Origin: JACMLD01 sp038229695
Lineage (GTDB): Bacteria > Bacteroidota > Bacteroidia > Chitinophagales > Chitinophagaceae
Direction: 5' to 3'
DNA length: 49,709 bases
Assembly: GCA_038229695.1 (NCBI GenBank)
Contig: JBBROE010000015.1
Coordinates: 1 to 49,709, forward strand
Part shown: in pieces, positions 7,661 to 15,656 of the stretch
Position numbering within the stretch: position 1 is the first letter of the stretch
Layout of the letters: every line of letters begins with the position of its first letter
The notes under the pieces: generated by a model
What the model saw: only the letters and a program-made list of their open reading frames with translations
Databases searched by the model: none
What the model was told of the DNA's origin: nothing
Program-made: the position numbers and the translations under genes

Positions 7661-8410
7661 CTACGCCTTTATACAGGCAATGACCAATGCAGCCAAAGAC
7701 ATCAGCACTGCCACTGTAACAAGGATGAGCTGTGGTAGAGGAAGCGAAGTCCGGAGCGCGCGATCATCAACCTGCACTATCGGCCCGCTGCTGGCAATAA
7801 TGGCCGGAAGCGCTATGGCAACAGCGACCTGGTCAGTATGAGCTATCGATAAGGTAAACCCCGGATAAAGCGGTCTGCCTTCCCCGGTATGTATAATTTC
7901 TATGGCGCCGAGGCCATTGGTAAACCCCGTGAGCCCTGCTTTTATGAGTGCTTCTTTGGCCGCGAATAATCCGGCAAAGGAAACCAGGGGCTGGTTCTGT
8001 AGGATGCAATGGGCTATCTCGCGATCAGAGAAATTACGCTGGTAAAAATGATCTTCCCGAAAATCTGAAACGACCGGCAGGGCATCCACCGATTCTATAT
8101 CGATTCCAACAGCAGGCTGACGGCTGGCTGGATCAAAAGTGTTTTGCAGCGCAGGGGCGCTCCGCAATCCCGGATCAGTACTGACCGCGCTGTTTTCCCC
8201 GAACAGCGATAAGCGGCTGAGCAGTTGCCCGAATGTTTCGATGTTTGTATAATCCGCAATGGGCATTCCTTCCTGCGCCAGCATGGCATACATGCGATGA
8301 ATCAAGATCGAACTTTCGACGGCTGTTCTTCCGATGGGCGTGAGCGCGGTAATATTTTCCGCTGGGATCTTTAGAAAACGGGCGGTGATGTGTTTTATCT
8401 TTTCTTCCAT
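7661..8410 (-). CDS. acyl carrier domain fused to 4'-phosphopantetheinyl transferase with C-terminal membrane anchor
   Basis: Starting at the ATG 4 bases after the E2 stop, the product is 249 residues. Residues 1-70 resemble an acyl carrier protein: amphipathic helix, ITALTPIGRTAVESSIL and a following hydrophobic helix, with Ser33/Ser34 where the carrier serine is expected. Residues about 100-205 are an AcpS-type transferase with VGIDIESV (101-108, Asp104), FAAKEALIKA (149-158, Lys152-Glu153) and SIAH (188-191). Residues 223-249 form one hydrophobic span at the extreme C-terminus. Known AcpS enzymes load phosphopantetheine onto carrier proteins, so I infer self-priming and inner-membrane tethering. 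It follows E1 and E2 genes almost without gaps. An in-frame start 16 codons upstream overlaps E2 and is less likely. Confidence 0.8.
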   Translation of the reverse strand: MEEKIKHITARFLKIPAENITALTPIGRTAVESSILIHRMYAMLAQEGMPIADYTNIETFGQLLSRLSLFGENSAVSTDPGLRSAPALQNTFDPASRQPAVGIDIESVDALPVVSDFREDHFYQRNFSDREIAHCILQNQPLVSFAGLFAAKEALIKAGLTGFTNGLGAIEIIHTGEGRPLYPGFTLSIAHTDQVAVAIALPAIIASSGPIVQVDDRALRTSLPLPQLILVTVAVLMSLAALVIACIKA

Positions 8411-8414
8411 ATTG

Positions 8415-9716
8415 CTAAAAGCCGTTGAAACATCGTTGACAAATATATCCTTCCGCACCGCTTGGCTGTATACACTTTACAAACCCGATTGAATTTTGCT
8501 CCTGGTTCAGCGGTGCAAGGCAATTGCTGCAGGTAATCTTTGACGCTTTATACGCCGGCCCGGGCAGATAGGATTCCAATCGACGGACCAGTTCACCCAG
8601 GAAACGACTTACCAGCTTTCCTTCCGTAACACGGTGATCAAAGGCCAGGCTCACCATGCAGGTTTCGAGTACCTGGTCTGGTGCCGAGATACCCAGGATT
8701 GCGCTGTTCCTGTAATTTATCAACGGGTTAAAAAGCGTTACTGACTCGGCAGTCAGGTCCGTGATGGTAAAAGTGACTTCTGAAATGTCGGTGACAGCGA
8801 GTTTGTCTTCAAGATACAATTCGGAAAGTGCTACAATCGCTGATTCTGTTTCCTGTAGTGACTGCTCAGCCGCCCCCTGCACTTTCAACACTTTCAGTCC
8901 TTTACCGCTATCGATGGCAAAACCCGGGTTGACGTGCCGGTACATAAACACCTGACCGTCGTGGTAATAGGCGTTGAGCAATGGATACTTCACCAGCAAC
9001 CGTGAAACCTCGTAAATAATTAAAGGCAGCATACTGTTCTTCAATATCCTGAGAGACGGGTTGAGAGCGACCTGCAGTCCGGAAGTTTTAAAAGAGGTGT
9101 GCAGGGTGCTCACCAGGCCGCCTTCCTGCACGCCCCCCAGGTATTCGATTTCTTTTCGCTTTGAAGCGGATAATTTTTGCACGCTTACCTTTTCAGGATC
9201 GGCTTCTGCCGGTACAAGGGGCGATAATGCCGGGATCCCGGGCGCCTTTTTTAGGGTAGTTACGGGCACCGGCTGCGACAACGATTCAACATCACTTTTG
9301 CTGACAAAGTCCCGGGACCGGAACAGCGATTTTTCCAATCCTGCCGATACCAGCAGTCTTTCAGCAGCTTTAGAGAATAGCGTTTCCCCCTGCAATTCTA
9401 TTTCTGGTAGCGGGCTGTTTCTGCCAGGCCGGGGGGTAGGGCCTGGCTGCGAAGGATGCGTGTTTATCTGGTCAACGGCGGAGACAATCCTGGCCACCGT
9501 TTCGTTGACCGCATAGTCCTTTCCCACCTCTGCGAAATATTCAATATACCCGGATACTTCTGCGACTACTTCATACACCGTTTTGGACGTTTCAAAGACC
9601 AGCACAATATCCCCGGCCTCCACCTGCTGAGCGTTGGGGAAGTTCAGCTGTACAACGGTCAGCGTGGTATCATTCACGGCCAGTAGCGGCACTTTTATTT
9701 CCTGTAAAACGGGCAC
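8415..9716 (-). CDS. 2-oxo-acid dehydrogenase E2-like dihydrolipoamide acyltransferase with C-terminal CxxC ribbon
   Basis: E2 proteins carry acyl groups on a lipoyl arm and pass them to CoA or another thiol. The 433-residue protein has an N-terminal lipoyl domain (about 5-80) with Lys45 in ETSKTVYEV as lipoylation site. A Pro-rich linker and a small subunit-binding-like segment (about 112-145) follow. The catalytic domain (about 178-385) contains the active His in FDHRVTEG (359-366). The usual DHRxxDG aspartate is Glu365. The tail adds Cys396/Cys399 and Cys426/Cys429, a probable zinc ribbon that ordinary E2 proteins lack. The GTG start overlaps the E1 stop by one base (TAGTG), so E1 and E2 should be made together. 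No E3 gene is present. Confidence 0.88.
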   Translation of the reverse strand: MPVLQEIKVPLLAVNDTTLTVVQLNFPNAQQVEAGDIVLVFETSKTVYEVVAEVSGYIEYFAEVGKDYAVNETVARIVSAVDQINTHPSQPGPTPRPGRNSPLPEIELQGETLFSKAAERLLVSAGLEKSLFRSRDFVSKSDVESLSQPVPVTTLKKAPGIPALSPLVPAEADPEKVSVQKLSASKRKEIEYLGGVQEGGLVSTLHTSFKTSGLQVALNPSLRILKNSMLPLIIYEVSRLLVKYPLLNAYYHDGQVFMYRHVNPGFAIDSGKGLKVLKVQGAAEQSLQETESAIVALSELYLEDKLAVTDISEVTFTITDLTAESVTLFNPLINYRNSAILGISAPDQVLETCMVSLAFDHRVTEGKLVSRFLGELVRRLESYLPGPAYKASKITCSNCLAPLNQEQNSIGFVKCIQPSGAEGYICQRCFNGF

Positions 9717-11662
9717 TATGAAAATTTTAGCAAAATTTCGTTCAGAATTCTCTCTTTATTTGGGATCACAATATTCTCCAATGACTTCACGGAAGGAACT
9801 GGCACCGGGTACGCTCCAATACGCTTCGCATTGATACTACAGGTAGTGCTTTCCATAACGGCGGTGATGATCTCGCTGCCGAGCCCGGCGAATGAAGTAC
9901 CTTCTTCGGCCACCAACAATCTCCCTGAGGCTTCGGCGGCATTGCGGATAAGTTCCAACGGCAATGCTGAAATGAGGGAAGGAATAAACAATTCCGGTTT
10001 CAGATCAGATTCCATAAAAATATCATTCAGCAAACCAGCCATAATATCGGCCATGCCCCCGTAGGCAACTATGGTAAGCGTAGGCGCTGAGTTTACGGGC
10101 CGCAGGCGAACCACCGGATACCTGTCCCCGTTACGTTCAGCAATAAAATTTGTCAACTGGTGCTGAAATATTTTCTTGCCATAGTCCGATTTATTTTCAA
10201 TTACGATAACAGGGTGTTGTTCGGCTAACACCGATTCGTATATTAGCCCCGGATCAATAAAAGTATTGATGGCAACTGTTTTCACGTTGTCAATCCCCAC
10301 CAGGAACTTATCCAGGGTCTGGGAATGGGTAGGCCCGTATCCTCGCCTTGCGCCCATCGGCGTCCTGATAACCACGGGGCAATTCACCTGTTTATTGAAC
10401 ATGTGATGAAATTTGGAAGCATGATTTACAATCTGGTCAAAGGCCAGCGTCATAAAATCTCCAAACATGATCTCAAGAAAGGGTTTATACCCATTGAGCG
10501 CAAGCCCGTTTGACATACCGGTTATCGCGGCTTCGGAAATCGGCGTGGTGAATACCTGTTTTGGTTTAAGGGCTGATAAATCGCGGGTAACTTTAAAGGC
10601 TCCCCCATAGGGCGAATGAATGTCTTCCCCCAGGAAAATCAGGTTGTCGAGCGCTTGTAATTTCGTTCTGAAAAAAGTATTGATGAGTTCGGCCTGCCGT
10701 TTATTTACAGGCAAAACAGGCTGCCAGGAGTTATCGGCCGGAACGGTTGTGCTGCTGTAATACTGGTCGATTTCCATTTCCTCCTCTGCCAGGATATCAA
10801 TAACCATCGAATCAATCTCCTGGCTTATCGCATCCTGGTATAAGTCGTAGTAAGCTGGAGTAGTCTGTTGAAAAATCTCCAGGAAATCCCGGTCGCGGAA
10901 TCCTTTCACTTCCGCCGGATCCCGGTCGTCATCCCCCTTGCTGTGTGCATTCAACCGGTAAGTATCTACGAGAAAGAAAAGGGGACGGCTGTTTTCCCTG
11001 ACGTAGTCAATTGCCTCTTTTGCGCCTGCAATTAATTGGTCCGGGTTCCAGGTATCGCCCTTCGAGGTTTTTATGCCGAACGCAGCCGCCCGACTGGTAA
11101 TATCGCCTGCAAGATTGATATCCTGTGGTGTGGACTGTGCGAAAAAATTATTCTCACAAACGATCAGCAGCGGAATTTCCCATTTGGAGATGATGTTCAT
11201 CGTCTCATACAACACCCCTTCACCCAAGGTGCCATCCCCTATAAAGACTATACCGATTGCAGCGTTTCCTTTTAACTTATTGGCCAGTGCGTAGCCCGCC
11301 GCAACGGGAACTATTCCCCCCTGTATGCCGTTGGAATAAAAATTTCCTTTACATAAATGCTGGCTGCTGCCGATGCCGCCACTGGTGCCGCTGGCTTTCC
11401 CAAGTAATTCTGCGAGCAGACCCCTGGCATCCCCGGTGAAGGCGATATAATGACCATGACACCGGTGATTGGAAAAAATAAAATCCTGTTTTTTGAGCTG
11501 GCCGGCAAATGCAATGGCCGAAAACTCCTGCCCGACACAGGTATGAACGGTGCCGTTCAGTTTTCCTTGTGAAAAAAGTTCCAGGAATTTCTCTTCGACC
11601 TTTCTTATCCGAAGAGCGTCTTTGATATGCCGGTGCGATAAACTGGTCTTCTCTGTTAACAT
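9716..11662 (-). CDS. fused E1 alpha-beta subunit of a 2-oxo-acid dehydrogenase (thiamine diphosphate)
   Basis: E1 decarboxylates a 2-oxo acid on thiamine diphosphate and moves the acyl group to the E2 lipoyl arm. The 648-residue product joins both subunits. The alpha part (about 10-310) has the cofactor motif GDGTLGEG (142-149) ending in ENN (170-172), and the phosphorylation-loop-like YRLNAHSKGDD. The beta part (about 322-648) has FLGEDIHSPYGG, the catalytic-region sequence TTPISEAAITGMSNG and the RTPMGARRGYGPTHSQ loop. Branched-chain 2-oxoacid and pyruvate enzymes look alike at this level, so the substrate is open. It lies 10 bases downstream of a WcaF-like acyltransferase inside the polysaccharide cluster, which points away from central metabolism. 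Confidence 0.9.
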   Translation of the reverse strand: MLTEKTSLSHRHIKDALRIRKVEEKFLELFSQGKLNGTVHTCVGQEFSAIAFAGQLKKQDFIFSNHRCHGHYIAFTGDARGLLAELLGKASGTSGGIGSSQHLCKGNFYSNGIQGGIVPVAAGYALANKLKGNAAIGIVFIGDGTLGEGVLYETMNIISKWEIPLLIVCENNFFAQSTPQDINLAGDITSRAAAFGIKTSKGDTWNPDQLIAGAKEAIDYVRENSRPLFFLVDTYRLNAHSKGDDDRDPAEVKGFRDRDFLEIFQQTTPAYYDLYQDAISQEIDSMVIDILAEEEMEIDQYYSSTTVPADNSWQPVLPVNKRQAELINTFFRTKLQALDNLIFLGEDIHSPYGGAFKVTRDLSALKPKQVFTTPISEAAITGMSNGLALNGYKPFLEIMFGDFMTLAFDQIVNHASKFHHMFNKQVNCPVVIRTPMGARRGYGPTHSQTLDKFLVGIDNVKTVAINTFIDPGLIYESVLAEQHPVIVIENKSDYGKKIFQHQLTNFIAERNGDRYPVVRLRPVNSAPTLTIVAYGGMADIMAGLLNDIFMESDLKPELFIPSLISALPLELIRNAAEASGRLLVAEEGTSFAGLGSEIITAVMESTTCSINAKRIGAYPVPVPSVKSLENIVIPNKERILNEILLKFS

Positions 11663-11672
11663 ATTATCTCCC

Positions 11673-12227
11673 TCAGTAAATTCTTGTTTCTATCACAGGG
11701 ATAGCGGGGTTTCCTTTATAAATCATATAAGGTTTAAGATTTTTTTCCGCCACTGAGTTCATCCCCAGGATGCTGTGTGACCCGGCGACCACACCCCCAA
11801 ACACGATTGCCCGTGCACCAATCCAGACCCCGTCCTCCAGCGAAACGGGCAGGGAAATAAAGTCAAATTTCTCCCTGGTATGGTCATGGCTGCCCGTCAA
11901 CAATAATGCACCTTGCGAAATGGTTACATTATTGCCGATAGTAACATCTGAAAGGTTATCAATCCATACCTCCTCCCCTATCCAGCTGTAATTGCCCACG
12001 GAAAGTTTCCAGGGATATTTGATGTTCACTACTTGTTTAACAACTACGCCTTCGCCAATTTTTGCCCCGAAGAGCCGCAGCAGGAAAACTTTCACCCCTG
12101 ACACCGGGTTTAACGGATTTTTGAAAAAAAAGATATTGCACAGGTACCAGAGAAACTGTTTCGGCCGGGAGGCGCCGATCTGAATCGTCGTTCTGTACAA
12201 CGCATTATTTACGGTTTTTGTACTCAT
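11673..12227 (-). CDS. WcaF-like left-handed beta-helix O-acyltransferase
   Basis: The 184-residue protein belongs to the hexapeptide-repeat acyltransferases. These trimers move an acetyl or longer acyl group from CoA (or a carrier protein in LpxA/LpxD relatives) to a sugar. Hexad repeats run from about residue 55 (IGEGVVV, VGNYSWIGEEVWI, IGNNVTIS) to VWIGARAIVFGGVVAG and SILGMNSV. A catalytic His lies in LTGSHDHTREKF, and the protein ends in the typical YKGNPAIPV. The N-terminal FFKNPLNPVSG stretch matches colanic acid WcaF. Its ATG overlaps the upstream glycosyltransferase stop (ATGA). The neighbouring E1/E2/carrier genes make it a candidate user of their acyl group. Confidence 0.87.
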   Translation of the reverse strand: MSTKTVNNALYRTTIQIGASRPKQFLWYLCNIFFFKNPLNPVSGVKVFLLRLFGAKIGEGVVVKQVVNIKYPWKLSVGNYSWIGEEVWIDNLSDVTIGNNVTISQGALLLTGSHDHTREKFDFISLPVSLEDGVWIGARAIVFGGVVAGSHSILGMNSVAEKNLKPYMIYKGNPAIPVIETRIY

Positions 12228-13369
12228 GCAAACAACTTCATGTATTGTCTATGGAATTCAGCGTCTGACAAATAATCCCTCGCGTAATTCCAGGCATTTG
12301 ATGCCCAGGCGTCAAAACTATGCTGATTCCATGAACCGGCGGTTTGGATGGCCTGCCCGTAGCTCGCTGGTCGATCGAGGGGTAGGTCCCACCCCGCCGA
12401 TTTTGATTCCAGGTGCAGCCATGGCGTCTGGTCGCTGATGAGCACCGGCCGGCCCGCTAAAAAAGATTCAAAAATTGAATGGCCGAAGTTTTCGCCTTTG
12501 GTAGGCAAAATAAACAAGTGATTGTCGGCGAGGTGGCTGCGTAGTTGCGTATTGGGTATGGCCCCAAGGTAGCGGACCGTCACATTTGGCGGCAACTTCG
12601 TGATTTGTTCCTGGCATTTGTCCCAATAAGGCTGGTCCTCTACCGGGCCGATTACCGTAAAGGTGATGTCCTGGTCGGCTTTTGCCAGGAATTCCAAAAT
12701 GAACAACAGGTTTTTGATTGGATGAATCCGGGAGATATAAATGCACCGCAGGAGACCCGACTTTTTCTCGACCGTGCTGAAAGGCGGCTGATAAGTCTCG
12801 GGCAGGTCATCTGCCAGCCGTACGGTTGCCGTTGGAAAATATTTTAAAATCGCTGCCCGCTCCCGTTCGCTGGTTGCCTGGAAGGTGATCATCCGATGAA
12901 CCCGGGCGACCCGGAAGGCAAAAATAAACGGCATTTTTTTGTACCGCTTTATCGACAGCGCGCTTTCATATAATGCTCCTCTCGGGCACAGGATTATCTT
13001 GGCCTTCAGGTTACCGGTTAACTTCAGCCACAGCGGGCAGACCACAAACCAGGGGGAAAAAAGGTGGTTGAGGTAAATAAAATCGGGGTCAACGGATGTA
13101 ACCGCTGCCAGAATTTGTCGGCGGCTGATATGCCGGGCACGGGCATAATAAACCGATAATTGCCCGTCCGCGGAGGTTGTCCATTGGTCCGGTATTATCC
13201 CCGGGTAAGGTGAAGCATCGCCGAGATCGGTATCAGCAGTGAATACGAACAGGGTGTACCGGTCCTGCATCAGGTGAATGAAGTTGATGATGGACGCGAT
13301 CGGGCCACCGGCTTTATACCCGGGTGTAAACCAATCGATGAAAATGAGAATTTTTTTTCGGGGGTTCAA
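12224..13369 (-). CDS. family 4 (group 1) glycosyltransferase
   Basis: This 381-residue GT-B retaining enzyme acts in repeat-unit assembly at the inner face of the membrane. The N-terminal half has FIDWFTPGYKAGGP, the acceptor-domain loop of the family. The C-terminal half has YISRIHPIKN, KGENFGHSIFESFLAG with the E-x7-E pair, and ISDQTPW. The start is a TTG that overlaps the stop of the preceding beta-helix gene in TTGA, and the conserved N-terminal strand begins directly after it. Donor sugar unknown. Confidence 0.88.
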   Translation of the reverse strand: MNPRKKILIFIDWFTPGYKAGGPIASIINFIHLMQDRYTLFVFTADTDLGDASPYPGIIPDQWTTSADGQLSVYYARARHISRRQILAAVTSVDPDFIYLNHLFSPWFVVCPLWLKLTGNLKAKIILCPRGALYESALSIKRYKKMPFIFAFRVARVHRMITFQATSERERAAILKYFPTATVRLADDLPETYQPPFSTVEKKSGLLRCIYISRIHPIKNLLFILEFLAKADQDITFTVIGPVEDQPYWDKCQEQITKLPPNVTVRYLGAIPNTQLRSHLADNHLFILPTKGENFGHSIFESFLAGRPVLISDQTPWLHLESKSAGWDLPLDRPASYGQAIQTAGSWNQHSFDAWASNAWNYARDYLSDAEFHRQYMKLFA

Positions 13370-15651
13370 TTGGCATGTTTAAACACCAGGGCATTCGCAC
13401 AGTCACCTGCAGACACACGCGATAGGTGAACTGATGTTGCAGCAGCTCCGTTAGCTGCATAGATCCGGGAAATGGCCTCCCGGTCCCCGCTGATCATTTC
13501 CGGAATAAAAGTCTGCGGGTTAGCCTTGCTGTTATAATGATCCGGAATCGTTCGAATATCATCGCAAAGTTGTTTTTCATTAATGAAACACTGCGCGGTA
13601 AGGCCTACCACAGCCATGGGAAATTCAGCGCCCGGTTGTACTACCACCGGGTCAGCAGAATTGTAAAAGTGAATATTCCAGAGTAACATTTTCAGGAGTG
13701 GATTGTCGCCCTTTACCTGCACCCCACCCTGGACATACATGTTCAACAGGGTAATTTTCCCTTCGAATTTATCCACGGCGATGGTCACATTCCTGTCGGG
13801 ATGTTCCGGGGCAATCATCGCCCCATCTATTGTGATCTGGCCTGATCCTGAAAAATGAAGCGGTTGGGCTGTACTCCCTTCCCACCAGCAATCTTTGACC
13901 ACGGCGATGGCCTGTTGTTTGGCTTCCAACCCGGCAAACTGGCTGCCGAAACCAAAGAATCGCGCTTTTCCGGTTCCTTTTGCCATCAAAGGTCCGCCGC
14001 TGAACGACTTACCGTAAGAAAAAAAAGAACTGGTTTCCTGCAGGTAGAGATTATCCAGATCTACTCCTTTTATGGATTGCCGCGAATTGCTGTACAACTG
14101 GTCGACAAAAACCTGTGACCCCGCCTGGTCAGTTCCACGGAACTCTATGCCTGACAGCGTAGGGCTGGCATTGGAAAACTGGTTCAGCATCAAATCCCTG
14201 ATCATTATTTTGGTGGGCCCGTTAACGATGATCAGTGGACTGTTACCGGGAAAATCTTTAGCCGGCAGGATCACCGACGCATAAATCATCCCGTCCCCCA
14301 CCAGTTGCAGGTCGGCCCCGGCAGGTATCACCAACGGGTGATGAAGGGTATATTTTCCCAGGGGAAGATAGACGAGCGGGCGCTTCCCCCGCAGCCGCGC
14401 CGCCTGGTCGATCAAGGCCTGTAGTTTTACTTCATCAGACCCAGGGGTTGCCGTCATAACCTGGCGGGTAACCGTGGGGGGGGGGAGTTGTTGCGGAATA
14501 ACTGCCGCTGGCGCTGAAATTACTTTGGCGGATGCCGGGTTGTCCCCAAAAGAAAACATCTGGGTATTGGGCCGGTTGAATTTGACGCGGTTCGTGGTAT
14601 TGTACACATTTCCTGCAGACAACACTTCATTATTTGCCCCGGCCCATCCTCCATATTCCAGGACCGGTCCTTTGCTGGCGACGTTGTCAAAAAAATTATC
14701 GACCAGGAAAATTTTCCCGGTATGATAGGTGATAATACCCGTTTCTTTGGGCGACAAAATGATGTTTCCCTGGAATATTCGTTTAAACGGGTTGGTACTG
14801 GCACCCTGGTCGTAGGAAAAGTGGGTGTTATTCCTACTCAAACATTCCCGCACGGAACAATAATAAGTATTGGTATTAATCACATCACTGGAACAATTTT
14901 CAAATAATGACCGGTAAACATGGTAATTGCCGGAGTTACATCTAACACCAAAACCGCAATCCATGAATTTGCTGTCCCAAATCCAATAATCAAGCGCGTT
15001 ATACCCGTTGATTTCGACCCCTGCAAAACAGTGATCGAAAACACAGCGCTGGATGGACAGCTCGGCATCCATGGCATTTAAACCGGTGGCGGCGGTAGTT
15101 CCTCCGCTGATCCCGTACCGGCATTTCCCCGTGAAGACATTGTCTGATATTTCAATATTCGTTGGTGCACCGCTTTCTTCACCCGGATTTTTTACCCGGC
15201 TTTTCCAATGAATGCCGATAGCCTCGATGTTCGCATGATTACCCGCATCCCAGGTTAGCCGGCCAATCTTAAAATACGAAGACCCATTCGCGAGCAGCAT
15301 GATTGATGTGTCCTTGCCGCGCCAGCGTATATGTGTAGCCGATGGTGATTCGCCGATGATGGACACGCCAATTTTACCAGTCAGCAGCAATGTTTGTGAA
15401 ATTACATAGGTCCCGGCCGGCAGGTAGATCACCATGTATCCGCGCTTTGCCGTATTGAAGCCCGTGAGTGGCTGCGATAAACTATCAATGGCTGCCTGGA
15501 GGGCGCGGGTATCATCGTGTACCCCGTCTCCTCTCGCACCAAAACGTTCCTTTGCATTCGACCAGCCGGGAAGCGGACCATTGAATTCCAGTTGCGCAGT
15601 CAGGCAGGACTGGCAGGCAATCAAAATAAATGAGATGAAGAGCAACCGCAC
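13366..15651 (-). CDS. secreted right-handed beta-helix protein with pectate-lyase-3-like repeats
   Basis: The 761-residue protein begins with a signal peptide (MRLLFISFILIACQSCLTAQ) and a GTG start. It then shows GARGDGVHDDTRALQAAI (38-55) and LPAGTYVIS, the hallmark of Pectate_lyase_3 and related beta-helix folds. A second copy of the fold's cap follows at about 405-450 (VKLQALIDQA, VYLPLGKYTL). Relatives are polysaccharide lyases, hydrolases, epimerases or tailspike-like depolymerases. Inside a biosynthetic cluster it may trim, release or modify the exported polymer in the periplasm or outside. An in-frame C10 tract lies in the linker between the two halves. Catalytic residues cannot be assigned from sequence alone. 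Confidence 0.8.
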   Translation of the reverse strand: MRLLFISFILIACQSCLTAQLEFNGPLPGWSNAKERFGARGDGVHDDTRALQAAIDSLSQPLTGFNTAKRGYMVIYLPAGTYVISQTLLLTGKIGVSIIGESPSATHIRWRGKDTSIMLLANGSSYFKIGRLTWDAGNHANIEAIGIHWKSRVKNPGEESGAPTNIEISDNVFTGKCRYGISGGTTAATGLNAMDAELSIQRCVFDHCFAGVEINGYNALDYWIWDSKFMDCGFGVRCNSGNYHVYRSLFENCSSDVINTNTYYCSVRECLSRNNTHFSYDQGASTNPFKRIFQGNIILSPKETGIITYHTGKIFLVDNFFDNVASKGPVLEYGGWAGANNEVLSAGNVYNTTNRVKFNRPNTQMFSFGDNPASAKVISAPAAVIPQQLPPPTVTRQVMTATPGSDEVKLQALIDQAARLRGKRPLVYLPLGKYTLHHPLVIPAGADLQLVGDGMIYASVILPAKDFPGNSPLIIVNGPTKIMIRDLMLNQFSNASPTLSGIEFRGTDQAGSQVFVDQLYSNSRQSIKGVDLDNLYLQETSSFFSYGKSFSGGPLMAKGTGKARFFGFGSQFAGLEAKQQAIAVVKDCWWEGSTAQPLHFSGSGQITIDGAMIAPEHPDRNVTIAVDKFEGKITLLNMYVQGGVQVKGDNPLLKMLLWNIHFYNSADPVVVQPGAEFPMAVVGLTAQCFINEKQLCDDIRTIPDHYNSKANPQTFIPEMISGDREAISRIYAANGAAATSVHLSRVSAGDCANALVFKHAN
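14476..14485. repeat. G10/C10 homopolymer inside the beta-helix gene
   Basis: Ten G on the plus strand read as C10 in the coding strand and encode Leu-Pro-Pro-Pro near residues 388-392, in the linker between the two beta-helix halves. Gain or loss of one base would truncate the protein after its first half. Such tracts are typical slipped-strand contingency sites. Confidence 0.75.
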
Positions 15652-15656
15652 AGGCG

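Noticed and set aside
9716..11662. E1 fusion as transketolase or DXS
   Set aside because: The GDG...ENN spacing, the RTPMGARRGYGPTHSQ loop and the E2 gene directly downstream fit the 2-oxo-acid dehydrogenase family.
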